Shown piece after piece: positions 19,949-29,795 of a DNA stretch of 64,000 nucleotides. The stretch's first letter is position 1. Each line of letters starts with the position of its first letter. The translations under genes were made by a program, and so were the position numbers. The notes below the pieces were generated by a model. That model did no database searches, was not told the origin of the DNA, and saw only the letters and a program-made list of their open reading frames with translations. This DNA is from Myxococcales bacterium (GTDB taxonomy: Bacteria > Myxococcota_A > Polyangia > Polyangiales > Ga0077539). The stretch is from positions 174,576-238,575 of the forward strand of contig JAEUKI010000057.1 of the NCBI GenBank assembly GCA_016793325.1, read 5' to 3'.

Positions 19949-20063
19949 CCGCGGCCGCGTGTCAGAGACGAGCGCGATCGGGTACATCTTCGAGCCCAAT
20001 GCAGGGCGACGTCGCGCTGTCGTATTCCGCTTCCTGAGAACCGCTGACTGAGTCCGACGCGCG

Positions 20064-21791
<1,728 letters not shown>

Positions 21792-21802
21792 TTCGCCCCG
21801 TC

Positions 21803-22924
21803 ATGCACACGCTGCTTCGCCCTTCGATCTCGTTGCTCTCGGTCGCGATCGTCGCGATCACGACCGCTGCCAACGCGCAGAGCGCCCCGGCGCGCCCCGA
21901 GGTCACCGCGCAGATCACGGAGGGACGCTCGCTCTTGGCGCGGGGGCTCGCGCAAGAGGCGCTCGCGCGGTTCACGGCCACGTACGAGGCCACGCGCTCG
22001 CCGACGGCGCGCGCGCACATGGGCGTCGCGGAGGGAGCGCTCGGGCACCCGGTCGAAGCCGAGCAGCACTTGAGCGCCGCGCTCGAGGCCCCGCGCGACG
22101 CGTACATGCTCCCGGCGTGGGTCGATCGATTTCAAGAGAACCTCCGCGTCGCGCGTCGGTCGGTGGGACTGTTTTCGGTGCGATCGAACGTGTCGGGCGC
22201 CGAGGTCTTTCTCAACGGCCGCCTCGTAGGGACGACGCCGTTCGCTGCGCCCCTGCGCGTCCGCGCAGAGACCGTGCGGATGCGTGTCGTCGCGGCAGGG
22301 CACTACCCGCTCGAGCGCGAAGTGATCGTCGGCGGCGAGCTCGCGGTGACGACCGAGACGATCGAGCTCAACCCGGTTCCGGTGGTTCCCGCGGTCGTGC
22401 ACACGCAGACGACGTCGAACGGCGCGGTGGGGTCGCGGATCTCCGTCGAGTCACCGCCCGAGCGCCCCGTGATCCGCCCCGTCGTCGCGCCGGTGATCGC
22501 GCCTGCGCAGCCCACGGTCGTCGTGGTCAACAGCTCGCGCGACACGGTCGAGCAGCGGCCGGGACCGTCGGCGTCGCTCACGGGGCTCGCGGTCGCTGCG
22601 GGTGTGTTGTCAGTGATCGGCCTCGGCGTCGGCGGCGTGGGAACGGGGCTCGCCGCGCACTACTCGCGCGAGTACATCGACGCGGACTGCGTGAATCGTC
22701 CCGACGTGATCCAGTGCCGCGACGCGAAGTCCACCTTCGAGCTCGGCTCGACGATGCAGGTCGCGGGCTTCGTGGCCGGCGGCGTGTTCGGAGCGGCGAC
22801 GATCGGACTCGCGATCGGCGCGGCGCTCAGCGTGCCGAGCGCGCCGAGGCGAACGGGGGCGATGATTACGTGTGTTCCGACAGCGGGCAGCGCGCAGGGC
22901 GTCGCGTGCGGGGGGCGGTTCTGA
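21803..22924 (+). CDS. Tetratricopeptide/PEGA domain envelope protein
   Basis: 373 residues. A signal peptide is cleaved near ANAQS. Residues 30-105 form TPR-like helices (EGRSLLARGLAQEALARF). A PEGA domain follows (about 118-185; VRSNVSGAEVFLNGRLVGTTPFAAPLRV, in pieces), a Pro-rich linker, then two hydrophobic segments near residues 260-280 and 315-335 and a basic end. PEGA proteins are often partners of Ser/Thr kinases at the cell envelope; this one follows such a kinase by 12 bases. The role is otherwise unknown. Confidence 0.8.
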   Translation: MHTLLRPSISLLSVAIVAITTAANAQSAPARPEVTAQITEGRSLLARGLAQEALARFTATYEATRSPTARAHMGVAEGALGHPVEAEQHLSAALEAPRDAYMLPAWVDRFQENLRVARRSVGLFSVRSNVSGAEVFLNGRLVGTTPFAAPLRVRAETVRMRVVAAGHYPLEREVIVGGELAVTTETIELNPVPVVPAVVHTQTTSNGAVGSRISVESPPERPVIRPVVAPVIAPAQPTVVVVNSSRDTVEQRPGPSASLTGLAVAAGVLSVIGLGVGGVGTGLAAHYSREYIDADCVNRPDVIQCRDAKSTFELGSTMQVAGFVAGGVFGAATIGLAIGAALSVPSAPRRTGAMITCVPTAGSAQGVACGGRF

Positions 22925-23524
22925 GTCGCGTGTCCCAACATTGGGACATGGGATGATGCTGGGTGGCAAGCGGCTTGCCACCCGGTGGCAAGCGCACGCC
23001 CCGAGTCGCGCTGGAAGAGCCGGTCGCGAGGACGCGCGGTGCAGCGAGTCTCTCGAGCGCCGAGATGGGGTTTTGGAGCGCCGAGATGGAGTTTTGGAGC
23101 GCCGAGATGGAGTTCTGGAGCGCCGAGATGAATCTCGGCGCATGAACGCTGCTACGCAGCGCGCGCCCGCAGAGCCGGTCGCGAGGACACTCTGTTGCTA
23201 ACCCTCCTCGCGCTCCTGCGCGCGACGCTCCGCGGCGTCCATGCGCTCCGGTTTCGGCGCGCCACCCAAAGATCTCGAGACCATTCTCAGGAGACGGCTC
23301 GATGCGGGGCGTCGTTCCAATGGGCGTCGCGATCACGCGCGACGAGCGCCCGCTGTCAGAGCCAGCGCGCTTCGACGACTCTCCGCTCGATGACCTTCCA
23401 CGACCTCGACGGCCGCTCGAAAATGACCGACCTTCCGCGCCGTGGACGGAGCCGCACGCAGCGGGTTGCCTTCGACTCGATGTGCAAAACGCCGCTCGGC
23501 TGAGACGATCGCGGGAGAGCTTCG
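22925..23524. other. 600-base gene-free stretch with several repeats
   Basis: No convincing gene; the short frames here have no plausible start or composition. It holds an 8-bp palindrome TGTCCCAA/TTGGGACA at 22931-22948, a 10-bp hairpin GGGTGGCAAG/CTTGCCACCC at 22961-22983, a 21-bp tandem repeat at 23055-23130, a 10-bp hairpin GCGCCGAGAT/ATCTCGGCGC at 23120-23141 and an 18-bp direct repeat at 23016-23033 and 23169-23186. The first two hairpins may end the PEGA transcript. The remainder up to 23524 shows nothing I can name. Confidence 0.6.
23055..23130. repeat. 21-bp tandem repeat, about 3.6 copies
   Basis: Units begin GAGCGCCGAGATGG at 23055, 23076, 23097 and 23118, with changes confined to three positions. 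The period of 21 keeps one frame in register, so the minus strand would encode the heptad ISALQNS repeatedly, but no gene is convincing there. The array is bracketed by the 18-bp direct repeats listed for 22925-23524. Confidence 0.85.
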
Positions 23525-25942
23525 ATGAAGAACATTGCTTCGTGGTTGGGACTCTGTTCGCTCGCGCTGACGAGCGGGTGCTTCTCGATTCCGCGGCCCG
23601 ACGCAGGGGACGCGTCCGATGTCGCGGCCGAGCAGCCCGCGGACGCTCCGTCGTCCGAAGCGGGTGACGCCAACAGCGATGCTTCCGTGGATGCGACCGA
23701 TGCGCAGACGGACACCGCGAGCGACGCAGAGGACAGCGCGACGGCAGACACCGGCGTCGATAGCGGCGCGGACACGGGCGCGGACACGGGCGCAGACAGC
23801 GGCGTCGATTCGGGGGTCGACGCTGGCGTCGATAGCGGGATCGACTCGGGGATCGACTCGGGCACGGACGCCGGCGTCGACACGGGGATCGACACGGGCG
23901 TCTGCGGCGCCGGCGAGATGCGCTGCGGAGCGAGCTGCGTCGACACGAACACCAGCGCCGCCAACTGTGGGATGTGCGGCCGAGCGTGCGGCGCGACCGA
24001 GCGCTGCGCGGCGGGAACGTGCGAGTGCAACCCCGGGCTCACGCGCTGCGGAAGCGCGTGCGTGAACCTCACGGGCGACACGTCGAACTGCGGGGTGTGC
24101 GGTCGCGCGTGCGCCACCGGCGCGTCGTGCACGAGCAGCGCGTGCGTCTGTCCCGCGGGGCAATCAGTGTGCGGCAGCGCGTGCGTCGACACGGACTCGA
24201 GCGCGACGAACTGCGGGATGTGCGGTCGCACCTGCGGCGCGATGCAAACGTGCGTCGGCGGGATGTGCCGCTGCACATCGCCCTTGTTGCTCTGCGGAAC
24301 CTCCTGCGCCGACCCGCGTACGGACACGGCCAACTGCGGCGCGTGCGGGACGGTGTGTCCGCTGCGTCCCAACTCGACGCCAGCGTGCGCGTCTCGCGTG
24401 TGCGGCGTGAGCTGCAACAGCGGCTTCGGCAACTGCAACGCAGATCCGATGGACGGCTGCGAGGTGGACCTCGCGAGCACGAACAACCACTGCGGGAGCT
24501 GTGGAACGTCGTGCGTCGCGGGGACGTGCTCGGCCGCGGGCTGCGGCTCGTGGGCCAGGATGTTCGGCGACGATCTCAATCAAGTCGTTCGCGCGATCAC
24601 GTCGGACGGCGATGGAAACGTGTACATCGGCGGGTTCGCGGGCGGTGCGTCGACCATTGGCGGCGGCGTGACGATGGGCTCGTCGGGCGCTGGGCAGTTC
24701 GCGTTCGTCGTGAGCTACACGCGCACGGGGACGTATCGCTGGCACCGAACGTTTTCGTCCGGTGTTTTCGGCGACGATCTCACTGCGCTCACCGCGCGTG
24801 GGACGGGCGCGGGGTCGCGTTTGGTGGGCGCGGGGCGCGTCGCGGGCACCACGACGATCGACGGGTTCACGATCAGCGGGATCGCGATGTACGTGATGGA
24901 GTTCAACACCGCGAACGGCGCGGTGCGCTGGCTTCGCTCGTCACCCGCGTCGGGGACGCCGACGCCGCACGACGTCGCGATCTCGCCGCTCGCAGCGGGC
25001 GAGGTGTACGTCGCAGGAGAGGTCATGGGCACGCTCGCGCTCGACGGATCGTCGGTGAGCTCGACGTCGGGGAGCGAGGCGTTCGTCATGCGACTGAGCA
25101 ACACGGGGACGGGCGCGATCATTCGCACCGCGGGCCACGCGCCGGGCGGGCTGCTCGATCGCTTCACGGACGTCGAGGTGGACTCGCTCGGATCGGTGAT
25201 CGTCGCGGGAGGGCTCCACTATCCAGCGACGCTCTCGCAAACGCCGATGGTGGTCGAGTCCGGCGTCGTGGGGCGCGTGATGGACCTCGCCGTCGTGGGC
25301 TACGACCGCAACCTCAACTACGTCCGTCATCGCATGTTTGGCGGTAGTCAGAGCGACTCGTCTGCGTCGATGACGCTCGCGGGCGCGACGGAGAGCGTGG
25401 CGATCGCGACGCTCGTGCAGACGGGGTACACGGTGAGCCGCGGGGGGGATCCGGTCACTGTGATGGTTCCCACGACGACTGGAAATTCGCAGGGCGTTGT
25501 GATCATGCTCGACAACGATTCGTCGTTTACGCCGGCGTGGTCACGCTCGATCGCCTCGAGCAACGCTCCGACGATCGGCGGGATCGTGTCGCTCCCGGGA
25601 AGCAATCGCTTGTTCTACGGTGGCTCGATCGGCGGGACGTTCACCATCGCGGGGATGATGTTCACGACGCCTGCGTTCGGAACGCCGGACTACTTCATCG
25701 CCGAGCTCAACCCCGTGACGGGCGCAGAGATCGCGGGCGCGCAGTACGGCGGCGCGATGTCCGAGAATGCGAACTTCGCCCACTACGGCCGTCAGCTCGC
25801 GGCGTGCGGGTCGAACGCCGTGTGCCTCGGCGGGTTTCTCGCGGGAAACTCCTCGGGCGCGACGGCCACTTCGCAGATCGGAAACGCCGCGCTCACGGGC
25901 GGGCTTCGCCAAGACGGCCTCGTGTTTCGCGTCGAGCGCTGA
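23525..25942 (+). CDS. Large Cys-rich lipoprotein with C-terminal repeats
   Basis: 805 residues. The lipobox is LTSGC. After it comes a very acidic low-complexity run (Asp/Thr/Ser/Gly, about residues 40-130), in which GVDSG-like units repeat. A Cys-rich region (about 130-330) has six similar modules of the type CG-x-x-CVDT...NCGMCGRACG, much like animal or myxobacterial secreted modules. The last 450 residues have repeated blocks of the kind seen in SBBP/NHL-like propellers (GNVYIGGFAGG, GEVYVAGEVMG, GSVIVAGGLHY). It is probably an outer-surface protein. The preceding 600 bases contain no gene. Confidence 0.8.
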   Translation: MKNIASWLGLCSLALTSGCFSIPRPDAGDASDVAAEQPADAPSSEAGDANSDASVDATDAQTDTASDAEDSATADTGVDSGADTGADTGADSGVDSGVDAGVDSGIDSGIDSGTDAGVDTGIDTGVCGAGEMRCGASCVDTNTSAANCGMCGRACGATERCAAGTCECNPGLTRCGSACVNLTGDTSNCGVCGRACATGASCTSSACVCPAGQSVCGSACVDTDSSATNCGMCGRTCGAMQTCVGGMCRCTSPLLLCGTSCADPRTDTANCGACGTVCPLRPNSTPACASRVCGVSCNSGFGNCNADPMDGCEVDLASTNNHCGSCGTSCVAGTCSAAGCGSWARMFGDDLNQVVRAITSDGDGNVYIGGFAGGASTIGGGVTMGSSGAGQFAFVVSYTRTGTYRWHRTFSSGVFGDDLTALTARGTGAGSRLVGAGRVAGTTTIDGFTISGIAMYVMEFNTANGAVRWLRSSPASGTPTPHDVAISPLAAGEVYVAGEVMGTLALDGSSVSSTSGSEAFVMRLSNTGTGAIIRTAGHAPGGLLDRFTDVEVDSLGSVIVAGGLHYPATLSQTPMVVESGVVGRVMDLAVVGYDRNLNYVRHRMFGGSQSDSSASMTLAGATESVAIATLVQTGYTVSRGGDPVTVMVPTTTGNSQGVVIMLDNDSSFTPAWSRSIASSNAPTIGGIVSLPGSNRLFYGGSIGGTFTIAGMMFTTPAFGTPDYFIAELNPVTGAEIAGAQYGGAMSENANFAHYGRQLAACGSNAVCLGGFLAGNSSGATATSQIGNAALTGGLRQDGLVFRVER

Positions 25943-25969
25943 CCGGCGCCGCTTGACAGCGCGACGGTT

Positions 25970-26566
25970 GTGCCTGCATTTCGCCGCGCAATCCAACAGG
26001 TCTACGGCGAAGCGATGGCGCGCAGCACACAAGCACGACAGGGGGCACTGCCCAAGGGCGACGAGCGCGGGGCGTGCTGCGACGAGCCTCGCTCTCGATG
26101 CGGAACGCGGTTTTCTGCGCTCCGTTCGTGGGCCTGTCGCACGACGGGCAAGGGCGTGAAGCTCCTCCGCGAGACGCGAGGAAAGGCCCCCTTCTACGCG
26201 CAGCCCGTGGGGTTCGACGGTCGGGCTTTTTATGTGGCGTGGGACTACGGCTGCGACACCGAGAAGCTCTTGCACGAGGTGTGTCACTTCGTGGTCGCGC
26301 CCAAAGAGCGCCGCAACAAAGAGAACTACGGGCTCGGTCCAGGCGAGGGCGAGTTCGATCCGATCGACCCCGCGGAGTCGGACAACGAAGAGGTCACGGT
26401 GATGCTCCTCGAGCGCCTGCTCGCGCCGACCTTTGGCCTCGCAGAGTCGAAGATCGCGCGGCCCGACTACAACACGCACGACCGCCGCAACGTCGATTGG
26501 GACGGCTGTCGCGCGCGCGCCGAGCAGCTCTTCGAAGCGCTGAAGCCCTCGTTGCCGAAGGCCTGA
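25970..26566 (+). CDS. Hypothetical protein with HExxH metal site (zincin- or EpmC-like)
   Basis: 198 residues from GTG 25970; an ATG at 26015 is a shorter alternative. The striking segment is TEKLLHEVCHFVVAP, an HExxH motif, followed by KERR and NYGLGPG. The order of HExxH, basic pair, aromatic stretch and acidic EEV resembles the EF-P hydroxylase (EpmC/YfcM) family, but I cannot confirm homology. A second possibility is a small metallopeptidase-like protein. There is no signal peptide, so it should be cytoplasmic. A foldback element follows the stop. Confidence 0.55.
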   Translation: MPAFRRAIQQVYGEAMARSTQARQGALPKGDERGACCDEPRSRCGTRFSALRSWACRTTGKGVKLLRETRGKAPFYAQPVGFDGRAFYVAWDYGCDTEKLLHEVCHFVVAPKERRNKENYGLGPGEGEFDPIDPAESDNEEVTVMLLERLLAPTFGLAESKIARPDYNTHDRRNVDWDGCRARAEQLFEALKPSLPKA

Positions 26567-26576
26567 GGCGCATCTC

Positions 26577-26746
26577 GCTTCAGAGGCTTTCCAGACGCAA
26601 ACTCCGCGACTTCTGCGGCAGATCCGCGTCGCCGGTCAGCGTCATGTCCTCCTGCAATGCCTCCAATGTTGCGGCGAGGACATTCCTTGTCCGGCTCGCG
26701 TCTCCTTGCAGAAGTCGCGGTTTCGCCTCTGGAAAGCCTCTCAGGC
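26577..26746. repeat. 170-bp imperfect foldback element between convergent genes
   Basis: Both halves are collinear reverse complements about 26662. Paired blocks are AGAGGCTTTCCAGA 26582-26595 with 26728-26741 (14/14), CCGCGACTTCTGC 26604-26616 with 26708-26720 (13/13), CGCG 26625-26628 with 26697-26700, GCCGG 26631-26635 with 26691-26695, ATGTCCTC 26644-26651 with 26676-26683 and GCAA 26654-26657 with 26669-26672. It fills the gap between two stop codons and could be a bidirectional terminator, a MITE relic or a structured RNA. Confidence 0.75.
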
Positions 26747-27049
26747 GTCGAGCTCCGGAGGCGGCAGGGGACCGCGCGTCGGGTGAAGCGTCATGCACTC
26801 CCACTGCGAGGCTTGCGTGCAGCGGCAGGAGGTCGCGACCGCGCGATAGTTGCACTGCGAACCGAGGCTCGGGTCGCAGGGCGATCCTGCGGTGGGCGCG
26901 GTCGCGGGGCAGCCCTCGGCGTTGGGCGTCACACCAGGACGCGGATCGGGTTGGGTGTTGGTGCGAGCGCAGCCCGAGATCGTCGCGGCGGCTGCGAGTG
27001 GAGAGAGGAGCGCGATGCGGCGCAGGACGTCGAGGGGGCTTCGGCGCAT
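26741..27049 (-). CDS. Small Cys-rich lipoprotein
   Basis: 102 residues. The signal peptide ends in the lipobox TISGC. The mature chain is Pro/Thr-rich with six further cysteines (CPATAPTAGSPC, CNYRAVATSCRCTQ, WECMTLH). No family is recognised; it resembles the many short secreted proteins of Myxococcota. Its stop lies at the edge of the foldback element and it diverges from the 2TM protein gene 59 bases away. Confidence 0.7.
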   Translation of the reverse strand: MRRSPLDVLRRIALLSPLAAAATISGCARTNTQPDPRPGVTPNAEGCPATAPTAGSPCDPSLGSQCNYRAVATSCRCTQASQWECMTLHPTRGPLPPPELDA

Positions 27050-27108
27050 CGAACGATGGTACTGCCCTTGGCGCGCGCGCGCATTGGTCGCAGGATCAGG
27101 CGCGTTCG

Positions 27109-28023
27109 ATGGCCGAAGGTCGCAAGTACAGCGCCGACGAGGTGCACGAGATTCTCCGCCGAGCCGCGGAGAAATCCGCCGCCCGCGCGAGCAGTGACGA
27201 GGGTCTCGAGCACGACGCGCTCGTGGCGGCCGCGCGAGAAGCGGGGCTCGATCCCGCGGCGGTCGAGCAAGCCGCAGCGGAGCTCGACGCGTCTCGCTCG
27301 CTCGACAGCGCGCGACGCGAGCTCGTGGCCGAGCGACGACAGGGCTTCTTCTCGCACCTCGCCGCGTACGTGATCGTCAACCTCGCGCTCGTGCTCTTCG
27401 CGCTCTTCGTCACGGGAAGGCCCTACTCCCTCGTCGTCGCGATCGGCTGGGGAATCGGCCTCGCGTTTCACTTGCTCTCGACGCTTCGAGCGCCGACCGA
27501 TCGCGAGGTCGAGCGCTTCGACAAAGAGCGTCGCGCCGAGCAAGAGGCGCTCGATCGCGCGCTCGCCAAGACCGACGCGCGACGCAAAGCGCGCGAAGAA
27601 AAAGAGCGCCGCCGCGCAGAGGAGCGCGCGCGCAGCGAGTCGAAAGAGCGCGAGAAACAAGCGCGCAAAGAGAAGCTGCGCGAGGCGTCCGAGGCCCTCG
27701 AGAGCGCCGTTGAAAAAGGCGTCGCCGCCGCGCTCGAAGTGGCCGCGTCCAAGATCGAGTCCATCGCGAAGCCCCACAGCGCCGCGGGGTCTTCGACGGA
27801 CTTCGCGCGCTACGTGGACGAGAAGAAGCGCGGAACATCGAGCGCCGCGCCCGCCGCGGGATCGACGAGCGCCACCGACGCGAGCGGAGCGAAGGGCGCG
27901 ACGGGCGTGCGCGTGGACGTTCCCCGTGAGGCGACGCGGGAAGAGCGCGGGGAGCAGGACGCGCGCGACGCGCGGGCGGACGACGAGCGCGCATCGGTTT
28001 CCCGCGCGAACAAGCGGACATAG
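27109..28023 (+). CDS. 2TM-domain protein with long coiled coil
   Basis: 304 residues from the ATG at 27109. The N-terminal 80 residues are helical and charged, with a possible protein-interaction role. The 2TM domain (about 83-130) shows HLAAYVIVNLALVLFALFV and VAIGWGIGLAFHLLSTL, the pair of helices joined by a short loop that defines this Pfam family. A highly charged Arg/Glu/Lys coiled coil follows (about 140-225) and a low-complexity Ala/Ser/Thr tail. It is a membrane protein of unknown function lying just upstream of the retron genes, on the same strand but 59 bases away. I see no evidence that it belongs to the retron. Confidence 0.7.
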   Translation: MAEGRKYSADEVHEILRRAAEKSAARASSDEGLEHDALVAAAREAGLDPAAVEQAAAELDASRSLDSARRELVAERRQGFFSHLAAYVIVNLALVLFALFVTGRPYSLVVAIGWGIGLAFHLLSTLRAPTDREVERFDKERRAEQEALDRALAKTDARRKAREEKERRRAEERARSESKEREKQARKEKLREASEALESAVEKGVAAALEVAASKIESIAKPHSAAGSSTDFARYVDEKKRGTSSAAPAAGSTSATDASGAKGATGVRVDVPREATREERGEQDARDARADDERASVSRANKRT

Positions 28024-28082
28024 TCCGTCACCATCTCGCTTGCGATGGGTGAGCCTGCGCTCGTACCCTCGCGGGATCGCCG

Positions 28083-29795
28083 ATGGTGCGCACAAAGACG
28101 CCGCCCGACACAGGCTCTTCGACGCTGCTCTTGTCCGAGTACTTCGACGCGGGAGACGAGCGATTTCTCGCAGAGCTCTACGCATCGAACGCCGCTCGAA
28201 AGCTGCAGGTGTTCGGCCCCAAATGGTTCGCCGACAAGCGGCGCTTCGCGCGCGACGCGCTGCTCGCGTACATCGATGACGGCTGCGATCGCCCGCATCA
28301 CCGCCCGCTCGTGAAGAAGCTCTTCAAGCACGCCGAGTCCGCGGGCGACGACGAGCTGATGGCGCACTTCATGGTGGCGTTCGACAAGATCGCCCCGCGC
28401 GTGTTCGTCACGAAGAAGCGGAGGGTGCCCGGGACGTACACCAAGGGCAAGGTTCAGCTCCTCCGCGACGACCCGAGCTTGCCCAACTACCGCAGCGTCG
28501 CCGATCGCGTCGGCCGGTTCACCGTGAAGACCCGGCGCTATCTGCAGCGCCGCGCGTGGCGGTTCTTTCGCGCGATGGCGCGCAGGAGCCCCGTCGAATA
28601 CGTGCGCGTGATGTCTTGGATCCTCGCGCAGTACGGCGACGGCCAGTTCGATCCGCCGCAGAAGCTCCTCGACGCGTGGGGACTCGTGCACGCGCTCTTC
28701 TGGGGCAGCGAGGCGCTCGATCGCCAGTTCGACGGCGTCCGCGTCACGCGCGGCCGCTCGATGGCCGAGCTCGCTCCGGCGCCGTACGCGGAAGAAGCGT
28801 GGCGCGAGTCGTACGCGTTCGAGCCCTTGTTTATCATGCTGACCCGCGGTCAGTCTGCGATGGTCCGCAACGTCGCGGCGGGGCTGCTCAAGGCGCACCA
28901 CCGCGACGCGCTCAACGAGATCGGCGTCGAGTCGCTGCTCGCGCTCTTGAAGAGCCCTCACACGCAAGCGCAGTCGCTCGGCGCCGAGCTCATCGAGAAG
29001 AGCTCGGGGTTGTCCCGGTTGACGCTGGCCGAGTGGCTCGAGCTGCTCGCGGTGGACAACCCGTACGCGCTCCCGGTGCTCGCGAAGATGGTGCTCAAGT
29101 TCGTGACGCCCTCGCGCGTCTCGCTCGAGCAGTGCGTGCAGCTCGCGATGTCGCGGCCCGCGCCGGTGGCCGAGCTCGGGTTCGAGTGGCTGAAGGCGCG
29201 CAAGCTCGCGAGCGCCGAAGAGTTCGACGCGGTGCTCGCGGTGCGCAACGCGCCGGCCGAGAGCGTTCGCGCGCCCGCGGTTCGTTGGCTGCTCGGCGTG
29301 TTCGAGTCGAGCGAGTTCGCGAAGCCCGAGCACGTGCGAGAGCTCGTCGATTCGCGGTACGAAGACGTGCGCAAGTGCGCGCTCGAGTCGCTCGAGAGCG
29401 CGGGGCGCTTCGCGGACGAGCCGCTCTTGTGGGCGGCGCTCGCCGAGAGCCCGTACGCCGAAGTGCGCGCGTTCTTGCTGGCGCACCTCGCGTTGCGATC
29501 GAGCGCGCTCGACGAAGGGTCGCTCCGGCACTTGTGGGCCTCGGTGCTCCTCGCGGTCCACCGCGGCTCGCGCGCCAAGCAGCGCGCGATCACGCAAGTG
29601 GCGAGGGCTGTGGCAGACGAGCCCGCGAAGGCGGACGAGCTCCTCCCGTTGCTCGCGGTGGCGCTGCGCTCGGTGCGCGCGCCCGAGCGACGGGGCGCCC
29701 TCGCGGCGATGGCGCAAGCGGTCGCGAAGAACCCGTCGCTCGCGAGCGCGGTCACTCGCCACGTGCCCGAGCTTCGGATGGAGGCTGCATCGTGA
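28083..29795 (+). CDS. Retron-associated HEAT/ARM repeat protein
   Basis: 570 residues built mostly of paired helices. The N-terminus (about 1-200) has a conserved-looking region with RPHHRPLVKKLFKHAES and KTRRYLQRRAWRFFR. From about residue 250 on there are at least seven HEAT/ARM-like repeats (DALNEIGVESLLALLKS, VDSRYEDVRKCALESLES, LWAALAESPYAEVRAFL). No catalytic motif is visible, so it should be a protein-binding scaffold. The stop overlaps the SWIM gene start by four bases (GTGA). Together with the SWIM protein, the msr-msd RNA and the RT it fits the predicted ARM-WHSWIM-RT retron type XIII. Confidence 0.85.
   Translation: MVRTKTPPDTGSSTLLLSEYFDAGDERFLAELYASNAARKLQVFGPKWFADKRRFARDALLAYIDDGCDRPHHRPLVKKLFKHAESAGDDELMAHFMVAFDKIAPRVFVTKKRRVPGTYTKGKVQLLRDDPSLPNYRSVADRVGRFTVKTRRYLQRRAWRFFRAMARRSPVEYVRVMSWILAQYGDGQFDPPQKLLDAWGLVHALFWGSEALDRQFDGVRVTRGRSMAELAPAPYAEEAWRESYAFEPLFIMLTRGQSAMVRNVAAGLLKAHHRDALNEIGVESLLALLKSPHTQAQSLGAELIEKSSGLSRLTLAEWLELLAVDNPYALPVLAKMVLKFVTPSRVSLEQCVQLAMSRPAPVAELGFEWLKARKLASAEEFDAVLAVRNAPAESVRAPAVRWLLGVFESSEFAKPEHVRELVDSRYEDVRKCALESLESAGRFADEPLLWAALAESPYAEVRAFLLAHLALRSSALDEGSLRHLWASVLLAVHRGSRAKQRAITQVARAVADEPAKADELLPLLAVALRSVRAPERRGALAAMAQAVAKNPSLASAVTRHVPELRMEAAS

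Noticed and set aside
22866..23336. Minus-strand ORF with repeated ISALQNS heptads as a coiled-coil gene
   Set aside because: The heptads follow from the 21-bp tandem repeat; the rest of the frame has no coherent composition and no ribosome-binding site.
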